The notes under the pieces were generated by a model. The model saw only the letters and a list, made by a program, of their open reading frames with translations. It had not been told where the DNA came from and ran no database searches. Positions 6,624 through 13,657 of a DNA stretch of 15,669 bases are shown in pieces (position 1 is the first letter of the stretch; each line of letters starts with the position of its first letter). The DNA is from an uncultured Lachnospiraceae bacterium (GTDB lineage Bacteria > Bacillota_A > Clostridia > Lachnospirales > Lachnospiraceae): NCBI GenBank assembly GCA_902766415.1, contig CACXDR010000075.1, positions 1 through 15,669 of the forward strand, read 5' to 3'. A program made the translations under genes and the position numbers.

Positions 6624-9600
6624 TCAGGCGTCCAGGCTGTCCTCGATAAGGTTTACGGAGACGAGCGTGGAGACGCCCTTCTCCTGCATGGTGATGCCGT
6701 AGAGCCTGTCCGCGCCCACCATGGTGCCTCTTCTGTGGGTGATGACGATGAACTGCGTGTTCTTCGTCAGCTTCTTAAGGTACCTTGCGAAGCGCTCTAC
6801 GTTCGAGTCGTCCAGCGCGGCCTCGATCTCGTCAAGCAGCGCGAACGGCGACGGCTTCAGGTTCTGGATCGCGAACAGCAGCGCGATCGCGGTCAGCGCC
6901 TTCTCTCCGCCGGAAAGCTGCATCATGTTCTGCAGCTTCTTGCCCGGGGGCTCCGCGATGATGGAGATATTCGCCTCCAGCAGGTCCGCGTCCTCCTCGA
7001 GCTTCAGCTCGCCGCGCCCTCCGCCGAAGAGCTCGCGGAACACCTTGTTGAACTCGACGCGGATCAGCTGGAACTGCTCGCTGAACTGCTTCCGCATGCC
7101 CCGGTCAAGCTGCTCGATGATCTGGACCAGGGCGTCCTCCGCCTTCCGGAGGTCGTCATACTGGGTCTTCGTGAATTCGTAGCGCTCGGAGACGTTTTTG
7201 TAGTCCTCGATCGCGTTCACGTTGACGGTGCCGAGCGCCTTTACGGCGCTCTTCCTCGCTTCGATCTCCTTCTTCAGGGACGGGATGGAGGTGTATGCCT
7301 CGTTCCGGTACTGCCCCGCGCCCTCGGCGGTCAGGTTGTACTCGGAAAGGATGTAGGAGGTCTTCGCCTCGAGCTTTTCCTGCGCGCGCTCCTCCTGCCC
7401 GCGGACGCGGAACAGGTCCCTGTCGAGGGCTGCCTGCCGTCCGGCGATCTCGTCGCGCTTTTTGAAGTACAGCTTCTGTTCGTCCGCGCGCTGCGCCTTC
7501 CTTTCCGTCTCTTCGGCAAGGGCGGCATTGACCTTCGCGGCGCGCGCCTCCAGCTCGCGGATCTTTTCCCCGGACTCGCTGATCTCGTCGAGACGCGCCT
7601 GTATCCTTTCCTCGGTGTCCCCGCTTCCGCCCTCGAGGGCCTCGCGCTCCTCATTCAGGCGCTTCAGCTCGTCTCCGACGCGGCGGATGTTTTCATTGAT
7701 AAACTCCGCCTTCTGCGCCGCCGTCCCGGATCTCAGCTGCGCCTCCGCAAGTGCCGCGGCAAGCTCCTCGCGCTTCTTCTTTTCATCCTCAAGCTTCCTG
7801 GAAACGGAGGCCGCTTCCTCTTCCATGCCGGCCTTCGTTTCGTCGAGGCCGCGGAGATCCTCCTTGAGGGAATCCCGGCTTTCGTTCACGCTGTCAGTCT
7901 GGTCCTTCAGCTGCGCGCGCTCGTCCGACAGGTCGTTCAGCTGGTCGGTAAGCTCGCTCATCTTTTCGTTCAGGCGGGCAAGGCCCATGGAGACCGTGTT
8001 GCTTTGGATCAGGAGCTCCTGGCCCTCCGCGCGGAGCTTCTCGAGATCCGCCTGCTTTGCCTCCTGGGCGCGCTTTGCCCTGTCGAGCTCCTCCGAAGCC
8101 TTCTCGGACTGGCGGAGGATCCGCCGGCCCTCTTCCTCGAGGTCCTCGATCTCACGCTTCCTTCCAAGGAGGTTCGAGCTGTTTTTATAGGCGCCGCCCG
8201 ACATGGAGCCGCCCGGGTTCAGCTGCTCGCCCTCCACCGTCACGATCCTGTAGGCATACTGGTACTTCCGCTCGATGGCGATCGCGCGGTCGATGTCGCT
8301 TACCACGATGTCCCTGCCGAGAAGATAGCGGACCAGGCCTTCATACTGCGGGTCCGTGCTTACAAGGTCCGACGCCAGGCCGATCACGCCCGGCTCGCCC
8401 ATGACCTTCCCCGGATCCCACGCCTTCGCCTTCCCGACGCTGGTCAGCGGCAGGAAGGTGGCGCGCCCGTAGCGGTTCCGCTTCAGGTGCTCGATCAGGC
8501 GCTTCGCCGTCTCCTCGGAGTCTGTGACCACGTTCTGGATGCGGCCGCCCAGGGCGGTCTCGATCGCGGTCTCGTATTCCTTCTTCACGGTGATCAGGTC
8601 CGCGACCACGCCGTGGATCCCGCGGATGCGTCCGCGCGTCTCCATGACGCGGCGGATGGAGTTCCCGTAGCCGTCGTAGCGCTCCGCCAGGTTCCTGAGC
8701 TGCTCGAGCCTCGCGGTGTTCGCCTGGTACTTCTGCTGCGCGTCACTGAGAAGGGCGTTCAGCCGGGAAAGCTCCTTTTCTCCCTCGGAAAGCTCCTCCG
8801 ACGCCTCCTTATGGCGGGCATCCAGCGCGCGGACACGGTCCGCGAGGTCCTTACGCTTTTCCTCTTCCTTACGGATGTCCCCGGAAAGGGCCTCCTCGTC
8901 CGTCTTCAGCTTAAGCAGCCGCTGGTCCACCTCGGCCCTGCGCACGTTGATCTGCTCCAGCATGGTCTCGTAGCGCTGGCCGCGCGCGGACACCTCCGCC
9001 TTCTCGTTGATCGTATCGATCACGCCGTTCTTCAGGTCCTCAAGCTTCTGGTCGAGGATCATGATCTCCTCGTCGGCGGAGACCAGCTTCCACTCCGCCT
9101 CCTCCGCAGCCTTCTTTGCCTCCTTCGCGGCGGCGTCCGTCTCTTCCTTGTCGCTCCTGTAAACGCCGAGCTCCGTCTCGCGTTCCGCGCTGTCGCTTTC
9201 AATGGTACGGAGGCGCGCGCTGATATGCTCCGCGTTCGCGCGCTCCGTGTTGATCTGCTCCTTCAGGACGTCGATCCTTCCGGAAAGCCCGCCCGTCTCC
9301 ACGCTGATCTCCGAGAGCTCGTCGCGGCAGCCGCTGATCCTCCCGTCGATCTCCGCAAGGAGCGTCTCGAGGTCCTCATACTGCTTTTTCAGCTCCTCCG
9401 CGCTCCTTCCGGCCTCGTCGGCATCGTCCGAAAGGATCCTTTCACGTTCGGAGAGCTCGTCAAGCTCCTTCGAAATGGACGCGGATTCCAGCAGGAAAAG
9501 GTTCAGGTCAAAGGCCTTCTGCTCCTCCTTAAGCCGCAGGTATTCGCGCGCCGCCTCGGACTGCCGCTTCAGCGGGCCCACCTGCTTTTCAAGCTCCGAA

Positions 9601-10184
9601 AGGATGTCGCCGACGCGCACCTGGCTCTGGCGCTCGCTCTCAAGCTTCTTTTCCGTCAGGGCCTTTCTCTTCCTGAATTTCGTGATCCCCGCGGCTTCGT
9701 CGAAAAGCTCGCGGCGGTCGTCCGCCTTGCCGCTCAGGATCTGCTCGACCTGGCCCTGCCCGATGATGGAATACCCGTCCTGGCCGATGCCGGTGTCCAT
9801 GAACATCTCGTTGATGTCGCGGAGCCTGCACGCCGACCCGTTGATCTGGTATTCGCTCTCTCCGGAACGGTAGAGCCTTCTCGAGACCTTGACCTCATCG
9901 TAATCGATGGCAAGCTTCCGGTCGGTGTTGTCAAGGGTGATGGCGACGTAGGCGAAGCCCTGCGGCTTCCGCATCTCCGTGCCGGCAAAGATCACGTCCT
10001 GCATGTTCCCGCCGCGGAGCTGCTTCGCGCTCTGCTCTCCCAGGACCCAGCGGACCGCGTCGCTTACGTTCGACTTTCCCGATCCGTTCGGTCCCACGAT
10101 GCCGGTAATGCCGTTGTGGAACTCAAAATCGATCTTGTTTGCAAAGGACTTGAAGCCCTGGATCTCAATGCTTTTTAAATACAT
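6624..10184 (-). CDS. smc: Chromosome partition protein SMC
   Basis: SMC is the ATPase of the bacterial condensin complex (with ScpA and ScpB) that extrudes DNA loops and aligns chromosome arms. The 1186-residue protein has the full architecture: N-terminal head with Walker A GPNGSGKS (31-38), a long Glu/Lys/Arg/Gln-rich coiled coil to about 500, a hinge at roughly 515-680 (containing IHGVVADLITVKKEYETA and ALGGRI), a returning coiled coil, and the C-terminal head with the ABC signature LSGGEK (1090-1095) and Walker B ending LLDE (D1118, E1119). Length is typical. ATG 10182-10184 has AAGGGAG upstream that reaches to the rnc stop 10 bases away, so translation is probably coupled. The rnc-smc-ftsY order is standard for Firmicutes. 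scpA and scpB are not in the window. Confidence 0.98.
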   Translation of the reverse strand: MYLKSIEIQGFKSFANKIDFEFHNGITGIVGPNGSGKSNVSDAVRWVLGEQSAKQLRGGNMQDVIFAGTEMRKPQGFAYVAITLDNTDRKLAIDYDEVKVSRRLYRSGESEYQINGSACRLRDINEMFMDTGIGQDGYSIIGQGQVEQILSGKADDRRELFDEAAGITKFRKRKALTEKKLESERQSQVRVGDILSELEKQVGPLKRQSEAAREYLRLKEEQKAFDLNLFLLESASISKELDELSERERILSDDADEAGRSAEELKKQYEDLETLLAEIDGRISGCRDELSEISVETGGLSGRIDVLKEQINTERANAEHISARLRTIESDSAERETELGVYRSDKEETDAAAKEAKKAAEEAEWKLVSADEEIMILDQKLEDLKNGVIDTINEKAEVSARGQRYETMLEQINVRRAEVDQRLLKLKTDEEALSGDIRKEEEKRKDLADRVRALDARHKEASEELSEGEKELSRLNALLSDAQQKYQANTARLEQLRNLAERYDGYGNSIRRVMETRGRIRGIHGVVADLITVKKEYETAIETALGGRIQNVVTDSEETAKRLIEHLKRNRYGRATFLPLTSVGKAKAWDPGKVMGEPGVIGLASDLVSTDPQYEGLVRYLLGRDIVVSDIDRAIAIERKYQYAYRIVTVEGEQLNPGGSMSGGAYKNSSNLLGRKREIEDLEEEGRRILRQSEKASEELDRAKRAQEAKQADLEKLRAEGQELLIQSNTVSMGLARLNEKMSELTDQLNDLSDERAQLKDQTDSVNESRDSLKEDLRGLDETKAGMEEEAASVSRKLEDEKKKREELAAALAEAQLRSGTAAQKAEFINENIRRVGDELKRLNEEREALEGGSGDTEERIQARLDEISESGEKIRELEARAAKVNAALAEETERKAQRADEQKLYFKKRDEIAGRQAALDRDLFRVRGQEERAQEKLEAKTSYILSEYNLTAEGAGQYRNEAYTSIPSLKKEIEARKSAVKALGTVNVNAIEDYKNVSERYEFTKTQYDDLRKAEDALVQIIEQLDRGMRKQFSEQFQLIRVEFNKVFRELFGGGRGELKLEEDADLLEANISIIAEPPGKKLQNMMQLSGGEKALTAIALLFAIQNLKPSPFALLDEIEAALDDSNVERFARYLKKLTKNTQFIVITHRRGTMVGADRLYGITMQEKGVSTLVSVNLIEDSLDA

Positions 10185-10194
10185 CCGGTCTCCC

Positions 10195-10953
10195 TTATTC
10201 CGAAATGATCCCGCGCTTTTTCAGGGCCGCGTACGCCGCCTGCTGCTCCGCCTGCTTCTTGTTGCGGCCGGTACCGCGCGCAAGCTCCTCCCCGTCGAGA
10301 AGGACCGCGCAGTCAAAGGTCTTCATGTGGTCCGGCCCGTTCTCGGAGACCAGCTCGTAGGTAAGGGCGGCATCGCCCTCCTTCTGGACCTCCTCCTGGA
10401 GGATGGTCTTCGCGTCGTAGAAATACTGCTTTCCCTCGATGTCGTTAAGGATAAAGCGGCAGATGAAGGCGCGGGCCTGGTCGTAGCCGCCGTCAAGGTA
10501 GATCGCGCCGATCACGGCCTCGACCGCGTCGGAGACGACGCTCGGGCGGAACCTTCCGCCGGTCTGGTCCTCGCCGCGCCCGAGCCGGAGATACTCCCCG
10601 AGCGGGATCTGCTCCGCGCAGTAGGCAAGCGCGGGCTCGCAGACAAAGCTTGCGCGAAGCTTTGTGAGGCTTCCCTCCGGAAGGTCCGGGTAACGGTGGA
10701 AGAAAAAGTCGGAGCTCACGAGCTCCAGGACGGCGTCGCCCAGGAACTCAAGGCGCTCGTTCGAGCCCTCGTGTCCCTGGTGGCGTTCGTTCGAAAAGGA
10801 GCTGTGGGTCAGCGCATGGGCCAGGAGGCAGGTGTCGCTGAACCGGTATCCGATGATCTCCTGAAGCTTTTCGAGCTTTCCGGCATCATCGTTTTCAGGG
10901 AGGCTTTCTTTTGCAGCCGGCTCCCTGCGGCTGTTCGGATCACTGTTATTCAT
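10195..10953 (-). CDS. rnc: Ribonuclease III
   Basis: RNase III cuts double-stranded RNA, including rRNA precursors and, in Gram-positives, the SRP RNA precursor. The 252-residue product carries the signature NERLEFLGDAVLE (65-77), with metal-binding acidic residues matching the known set: E66, E69, D73, then D142 and E145 in SDAVEAVIGA. A double-stranded-RNA-binding domain follows at about 180-248 (AKTILQEEVQK ... GRNKKQAEQQAAYAALK). An N-terminal extension of about 22 polar residues (NNSDPNSRREPAAKESLPEN) precedes the catalytic domain; it looks disordered and species-specific. ATG 10951-10953 is preceded by AAGGA. It lies 14 bases after acpP and 10 before smc, firmly inside the operon. Confidence 0.97.
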   Translation of the reverse strand: MNNSDPNSRREPAAKESLPENDDAGKLEKLQEIIGYRFSDTCLLAHALTHSSFSNERHQGHEGSNERLEFLGDAVLELVSSDFFFHRYPDLPEGSLTKLRASFVCEPALAYCAEQIPLGEYLRLGRGEDQTGGRFRPSVVSDAVEAVIGAIYLDGGYDQARAFICRFILNDIEGKQYFYDAKTILQEEVQKEGDAALTYELVSENGPDHMKTFDCAVLLDGEELARGTGRNKKQAEQQAAYAALKKRGIISE

Positions 10954-10967
10954 GGTCTTTTTCCTTT

Positions 10968-11195
10968 TCAGGAATTCTTTCCGAGAAGCGCCGCGAGAGC
11001 CGCCACGGAATCCGCGCGGAGGGCCTCCTCGTCAGGGATCTCCACGTCAAAGGCCTCTTCGACGCGGAGTATGATCTGGTATCTGTCAAGGGAATCCATG
11101 AGAAGGTCATCCCTTAAGGAAGCATCGTCCTTCACCATGTCCGCGGGAAGGTTCATCACCGCGCAGACGATCTCTTTTACGCGGTCAGTTTCCAT
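10968..11195 (-). CDS. acpP: Acyl carrier protein
   Basis: A 75-residue acidic acyl carrier protein. The 4'-phosphopantetheine attachment site is S35 in LLMDSLDRYQ, followed by the recognition helix and VEIPDEEALRADSV typical of ACPs. It carries growing fatty acids and is both substrate and product partner of PlsX, whose gene overlaps it: acpP starts at ATG 11193-11195, 11 bases before the plsX stop codon ends, with its GGAG site inside plsX. This suggests translational coupling. The segment after the serine (DRYQIILRVEEAF) departs from the common DSLDTVELVMALEEEF pattern, so a specialised ACP cannot be excluded, although this position in the operon is that of the housekeeping one. Confidence 0.93.
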   Translation of the reverse strand: METDRVKEIVCAVMNLPADMVKDDASLRDDLLMDSLDRYQIILRVEEAFDVEIPDEEALRADSVAALAALLGKNS

Positions 11196-12189
11196 TGATG
11201 ATCTCCGATTCGATATATTCCCTGATCTTTTCGTCCTTGAAGGTCTTGCACTGCAGCACGGCGTTGCAGATCTCCGTCTCCTTCGCGTTCCCGTGCGTCT
11301 TTACGACAAGGCCGCGGAGCCCGAGCATGGGCGCGCCGCCGAATTTCGAGGAATCGAAGGCGGACAGCGCTTCCTTCAGCGCCGGCTTTAAAAGGAGGGC
11401 ACCCGCCTTGGAGCGCGCGCTGCTCATCATGGCGCCCTTCATGAGGCGGAGCACGGACGATGCCGTCCCCTCCATGGTCTTAAGCACCATGTTCCCGGTG
11501 AAGCCCTCAGCCACGCAGACGTCCGCGTAGCCGTGCGTGACCTCGCGCGCCTCGATGCTTCCTATAAAATTGATGTTCTTCAGCTCCTTTAAAAGAGGAT
11601 AGGTCTCCTTGACGAGCTGGTTCCCCTTCTCCTCCTCAAGGCCGACGTTCAGGATGGCGACCTTCGGATTTTTAACGCCGAGGCAGCGCTCCATGTAGAC
11701 CGAGCCCATCTGCGCGAACTGCACGAGATGGCTCGGGCGCGCGTCGACATTGGCCCCCGCGTCAAGAAGGAGCGTCCCCCTGCCCTGGTCCGTCGGAAGG
11801 ACGGGCGCGAAGGGAGCGCGTTCGATGCCCTTGATGCGTCCCACGATCACCTGGCCGCCGACCAGCAGCGCGCCGGAGCTTCCCGCGGACACGAAGGCGT
11901 CCTGCTCGCCGGAGCGGACCAGCTTCATGCCGACGACGATCGAGGAATCCTTTTTCTGGCGGATCGAAGCGACCGGGGAATCCCCTGTCTCAATGACCTC
12001 CGTGGCGTTCACGACCTTCAGGCGCGCGTGATCATACTCCCTGCCGGCAAGGCAGGCGTTCACTGCCTCCTCGCGCCCGACCAGTGTCACCTCGATATCC
12101 TGCTCCATGGCGAGCGCCTTCAGGCACCCCTTGACGATCTCCGCGGGCGCGTTGTCTCCGCCCATCGCATCTACACAAACTCGTACCAT
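11185..12189 (-). CDS. plsX: Phosphate acyltransferase PlsX
   Basis: PlsX converts acyl-ACP plus phosphate to acyl-phosphate, the donor used by PlsY for the first acylation of glycerol-3-phosphate; it is a peripheral membrane enzyme. The 334-residue protein begins MVRVCVDAMGGDNAPAEIVKG; DAMGGDNAP (7-15) is the family hallmark, and SAGSSGALL and AEGFTGNMVLKTMEG are also typical. The frame is open upstream to 12324, but ATG 12187-12189 is right: it gives the canonical N-terminus, has AAAGGGG about 8 bases upstream, and the longer version would run back across the rpmF 3' end. It follows rpmF by 76 bases, a classic rpmF-plsX arrangement, and overlaps acpP by 11 bases. Confidence 0.97.
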   Translation of the reverse strand: MVRVCVDAMGGDNAPAEIVKGCLKALAMEQDIEVTLVGREEAVNACLAGREYDHARLKVVNATEVIETGDSPVASIRQKKDSSIVVGMKLVRSGEQDAFVSAGSSGALLVGGQVIVGRIKGIERAPFAPVLPTDQGRGTLLLDAGANVDARPSHLVQFAQMGSVYMERCLGVKNPKVAILNVGLEEEKGNQLVKETYPLLKELKNINFIGSIEAREVTHGYADVCVAEGFTGNMVLKTMEGTASSVLRLMKGAMMSSARSKAGALLLKPALKEALSAFDSSKFGGAPMLGLRGLVVKTHGNAKETEICNAVLQCKTFKDEKIREYIESEIINGN

Positions 12190-12212
12190 ATACGACCCCT
12201 TTACTTTAAAGA

Positions 12213-12236
12213 AGCCCGGGGCTTCCGCTCCGGGCT
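12213..12236 (-). promoter_or_regulatory. GC hairpin between rpmF and plsX (possible attenuator)
   Basis: AGCCCGG (12213-12219) pairs with CCGGGCT (12230-12236), a 7-bp stem with a 10-base loop. On the minus strand it is followed by TCTTT, then the plsX ribosome binding site about 10 bases later. The broken U-tract suggests partial termination or mRNA processing that lets abundant L32 be made in excess of PlsX. Confidence 0.5.
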
Positions 12237-12265
12237 CTGTAATACACTGTTTGGAGGATTCAGTC

Positions 12266-12448
12266 TCAGTCTTCGACCTTAATGATCTCCTTCTTATTGT
12301 ACGTTCCGCACTTCTTGCAGACACGATGCGGCATCATGAGCTCTCCGCACTTCGGGCACTTGACCAGATTCATTGCGCCCATCTTCCAGTTTGCTCTGCG
12401 CTGGTCTCTGTGGCCCTTGGAAGATTTATTCTTCGGACAAATCGACAT
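12266..12448 (-). CDS. rpmF: 50S ribosomal protein L32
   Basis: A 60-residue basic protein of the large subunit. MSICPKNKSSKGHRDQRRANWK is the typical L32 N-terminus, and four cysteines at 31, 34, 44 and 47 (CPKCG ... CKKCG) form an intact zinc ribbon, so this is the zinc-binding paralogue type. ATG 12446-12448 has a full AAGGAGGTG site (12464-12456), the strongest ribosome binding site in the window, as suits a highly made protein. It is the first gene after the consensus promoter at 12524-12552. The DUF177/YceD gene that often precedes rpmF is absent; the 138-base gap to pta holds only promoter and leader. Confidence 0.97.
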   Translation of the reverse strand: MSICPKNKSSKGHRDQRRANWKMGAMNLVKCPKCGELMMPHRVCKKCGTYNKKEIIKVED

Positions 12449-12477
12449 CCTGAAACACCTCCTTACTTCAATTCTTT

Positions 12478-12515
12478 AACGGCATAAGCCGTAGAAATTA
12501 TCCGAAACGGCATAA
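12478..12515 (-). promoter_or_regulatory. rpmF leader with a duplicated 10-mer forming two exclusive hairpins
   Basis: The 10-mer AACGGCATAA occurs twice (12478-12487 and 12506-12515; TTATGCCGTT on the transcript). Between the copies lies one complementary arm, GCCGT at 12488-12492 (ACGGC on the transcript). It can pair with the nearer copy (12479-12483, 4-base loop) or the farther copy (12507-12511, 14-base loop), but not both. The element lies between the predicted transcript start (about 12517) and the ribosome binding site at 12464-12456. A regulatory switch is my inference; the stems are only 5 bp. Confidence 0.45.
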
Positions 12516-12523
12516 CATCAGCA

Positions 12524-12552
12524 ATTATATAGATGTCTCAGGGACTTGTCAA
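12524..12552 (-). promoter_or_regulatory. Consensus sigma-70/SigA promoter for rpmF-plsX-acpP-rnc-smc-ftsY
   Basis: On the minus strand, TTGACA (12552-12547), exactly 17 bases, then TATAAT (12529-12524): a perfect consensus. A run of A (CCAAAAACAG) just upstream of the -35 box could act as an UP element. The transcript would start near 12517, with a leader of about 69 bases before rpmF. No clear terminator separates it from pta, so some readthrough from ackA-pta is possible. Confidence 0.93.
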
Positions 12553-12586
12553 GCTGTTTTTGGAATTCTGCCGCGGGGAAAGCTTA

Positions 12587-13576
12587 TTATGAAAGAGCTG
12601 CGGTAACGATCGCCATGGAATAGACCTCCTGCGCGTTGCAGCCGCGGGACAGGTCGTTGATGGCGGCGTTCAGGCCGAGCAGGATCGGGCCGTAGGCTTC
12701 GAAGTTGCCCATGCGCTGCGCGATCTTATAGCCGATGTTGCCTGCGTTGATGTCCGGGAAGATGAAGGTGTTCGCGTAGCCTGCGACCGGGCTGCCCGGG
12801 CACTTGGTCTTCGCGACCTGCGGAGAAACAGCAGCGTCGAACTGCAGCTCGCCGTCGATCTTGGTCTCCGGGAACTTTGCCTTTGCCTTCGCGCACGCGT
12901 TGCGCATCTTGTCGACATCCTCGCCGGAGCCGGAGCCCAGGGTGGAATAGGAAAGGAACGCGACCTTCGGGTCAATGCCGAAGACCTTCGCGCACTCTAC
13001 GGTCTCGCCGCAGATCTCGACCAGCTGGTCCTCGGTCGGCTTGATGTTGATCGCGCAGTCGCCCATTGCGATGACCTGGTTGTCGCCGGTGACGGACGGA
13101 CGGACAAGGATGAAGCAGGAGGACACGATGGAGTTGCCCGGCTTCGTCTTGATGATCTGAAGCGCCGGACGGACGGTGTCAGCGGTGGAGTAGGTCGCGC
13201 CGCCGAGGAGGCAGTCAGCCTCTCCCATCTTGACCAGCATGGTTCCGAAGTAGTTGCCTGCGGAAAGGATGCCCTTCGCCTGTGCCGGGGTGACGCCCTT
13301 GGACTTTCTGAGCTCGCAGAACATGGCGACCATCGCGTCGAACTTGTCATAGTTCTCCGGATCGATGATGACTGCGCCGCGGATGTTGTAGCCCTCTTCC
13401 TCAGCCTTTCTCTCGACCTCGGTGACGTTGCCGATCAGGACCGGGGTCAGGAAGTTGCTGGCGAGCAGGCGGGAAGCCGCCTCAAGGATACGGACATCCG
13501 TGCCCTCGGTGAAGACGATCCTCTTCGGGTTCTTTTTAAGCTTTTCGATCATGGTACCGAAATTGTAAACAGCCAT
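12587..13576 (-). CDS. pta: Phosphate acetyltransferase (phosphotransacetylase)
   Basis: Pta converts acetyl-CoA and phosphate to acetyl phosphate and CoA, the first half of the acetate fermentation pathway. The 329-residue protein is the short class without the N-terminal regulatory domain. Family-typical segments are IVFTEGTDVRILEAA (20-34), MGEADCLLGGATYSTADTVRPALQI, SYSTLGSGSG (209-218), DGELQFDAAV (241-250), FIFPDINAGNIGYK (271-284) and the active-site Ser-Arg pair at 310-311 in NDLSRGC. ATG 13574-13576 has AAAGGAG about 8 bases upstream. It follows ackA by 81 bases that hold a strong hairpin; the order ackA then pta in transcription is reversed compared with enterobacterial ackA-pta only in detail of spacing, not order. 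AckA supplies the ATP-yielding second step. Confidence 0.97.
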   Translation of the reverse strand: MAVYNFGTMIEKLKKNPKRIVFTEGTDVRILEAASRLLASNFLTPVLIGNVTEVERKAEEEGYNIRGAVIIDPENYDKFDAMVAMFCELRKSKGVTPAQAKGILSAGNYFGTMLVKMGEADCLLGGATYSTADTVRPALQIIKTKPGNSIVSSCFILVRPSVTGDNQVIAMGDCAINIKPTEDQLVEICGETVECAKVFGIDPKVAFLSYSTLGSGSGEDVDKMRNACAKAKAKFPETKIDGELQFDAAVSPQVAKTKCPGSPVAGYANTFIFPDINAGNIGYKIAQRMGNFEAYGPILLGLNAAINDLSRGCNAQEVYSMAIVTAALS

Positions 13577-13610
13577 AACGTCTCCTTTTTTTAGTCAGTT
13601 TGTTTTACGC

Positions 13611-13635
13611 CCCGGGGTCCTTTAAAGGCCCCGGG
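13611..13635. promoter_or_regulatory. Strong GC hairpin without U-tract between ackA and pta
   Basis: CCCGGGG (13611-13617) pairs with CCCCGGG (13629-13635), with a further CC/GG inside and a TTTAAA loop. Neither strand has a run of T after the stem (GCGTAAAAC on the minus strand, ACAAAAGG on the plus), so a standard intrinsic terminator is unlikely. An mRNA 3'-end stabiliser or a processing site that sets the AckA:Pta ratio fits better. Confidence 0.6.
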
Positions 13636-13657
13636 ACAAAAGGCACAGTGTGGGATA

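Noticed and set aside
6735..10178. An open frame of 1147 codons on the plus strand, fully antisense to smc
   Set aside because: It is codon-for-codon in register with smc. Antisense stops in that register require TTA, CTA or TCA codons in smc, which GC-rich codon use avoids. The translation is a Leu/Val/Arg/Asp mirror of the coiled coil with no recognisable domain and no credible ribosome binding site.
11728..12282. Open frames antisense to plsX, ffh (1922-2707), the CLC gene (3561-4310) and ilvA (4794-5684)
   Set aside because: All overlap strong, motif-complete genes and give low-complexity Arg/Ala/His/Asp-rich translations typical of shadows in GC-rich DNA.
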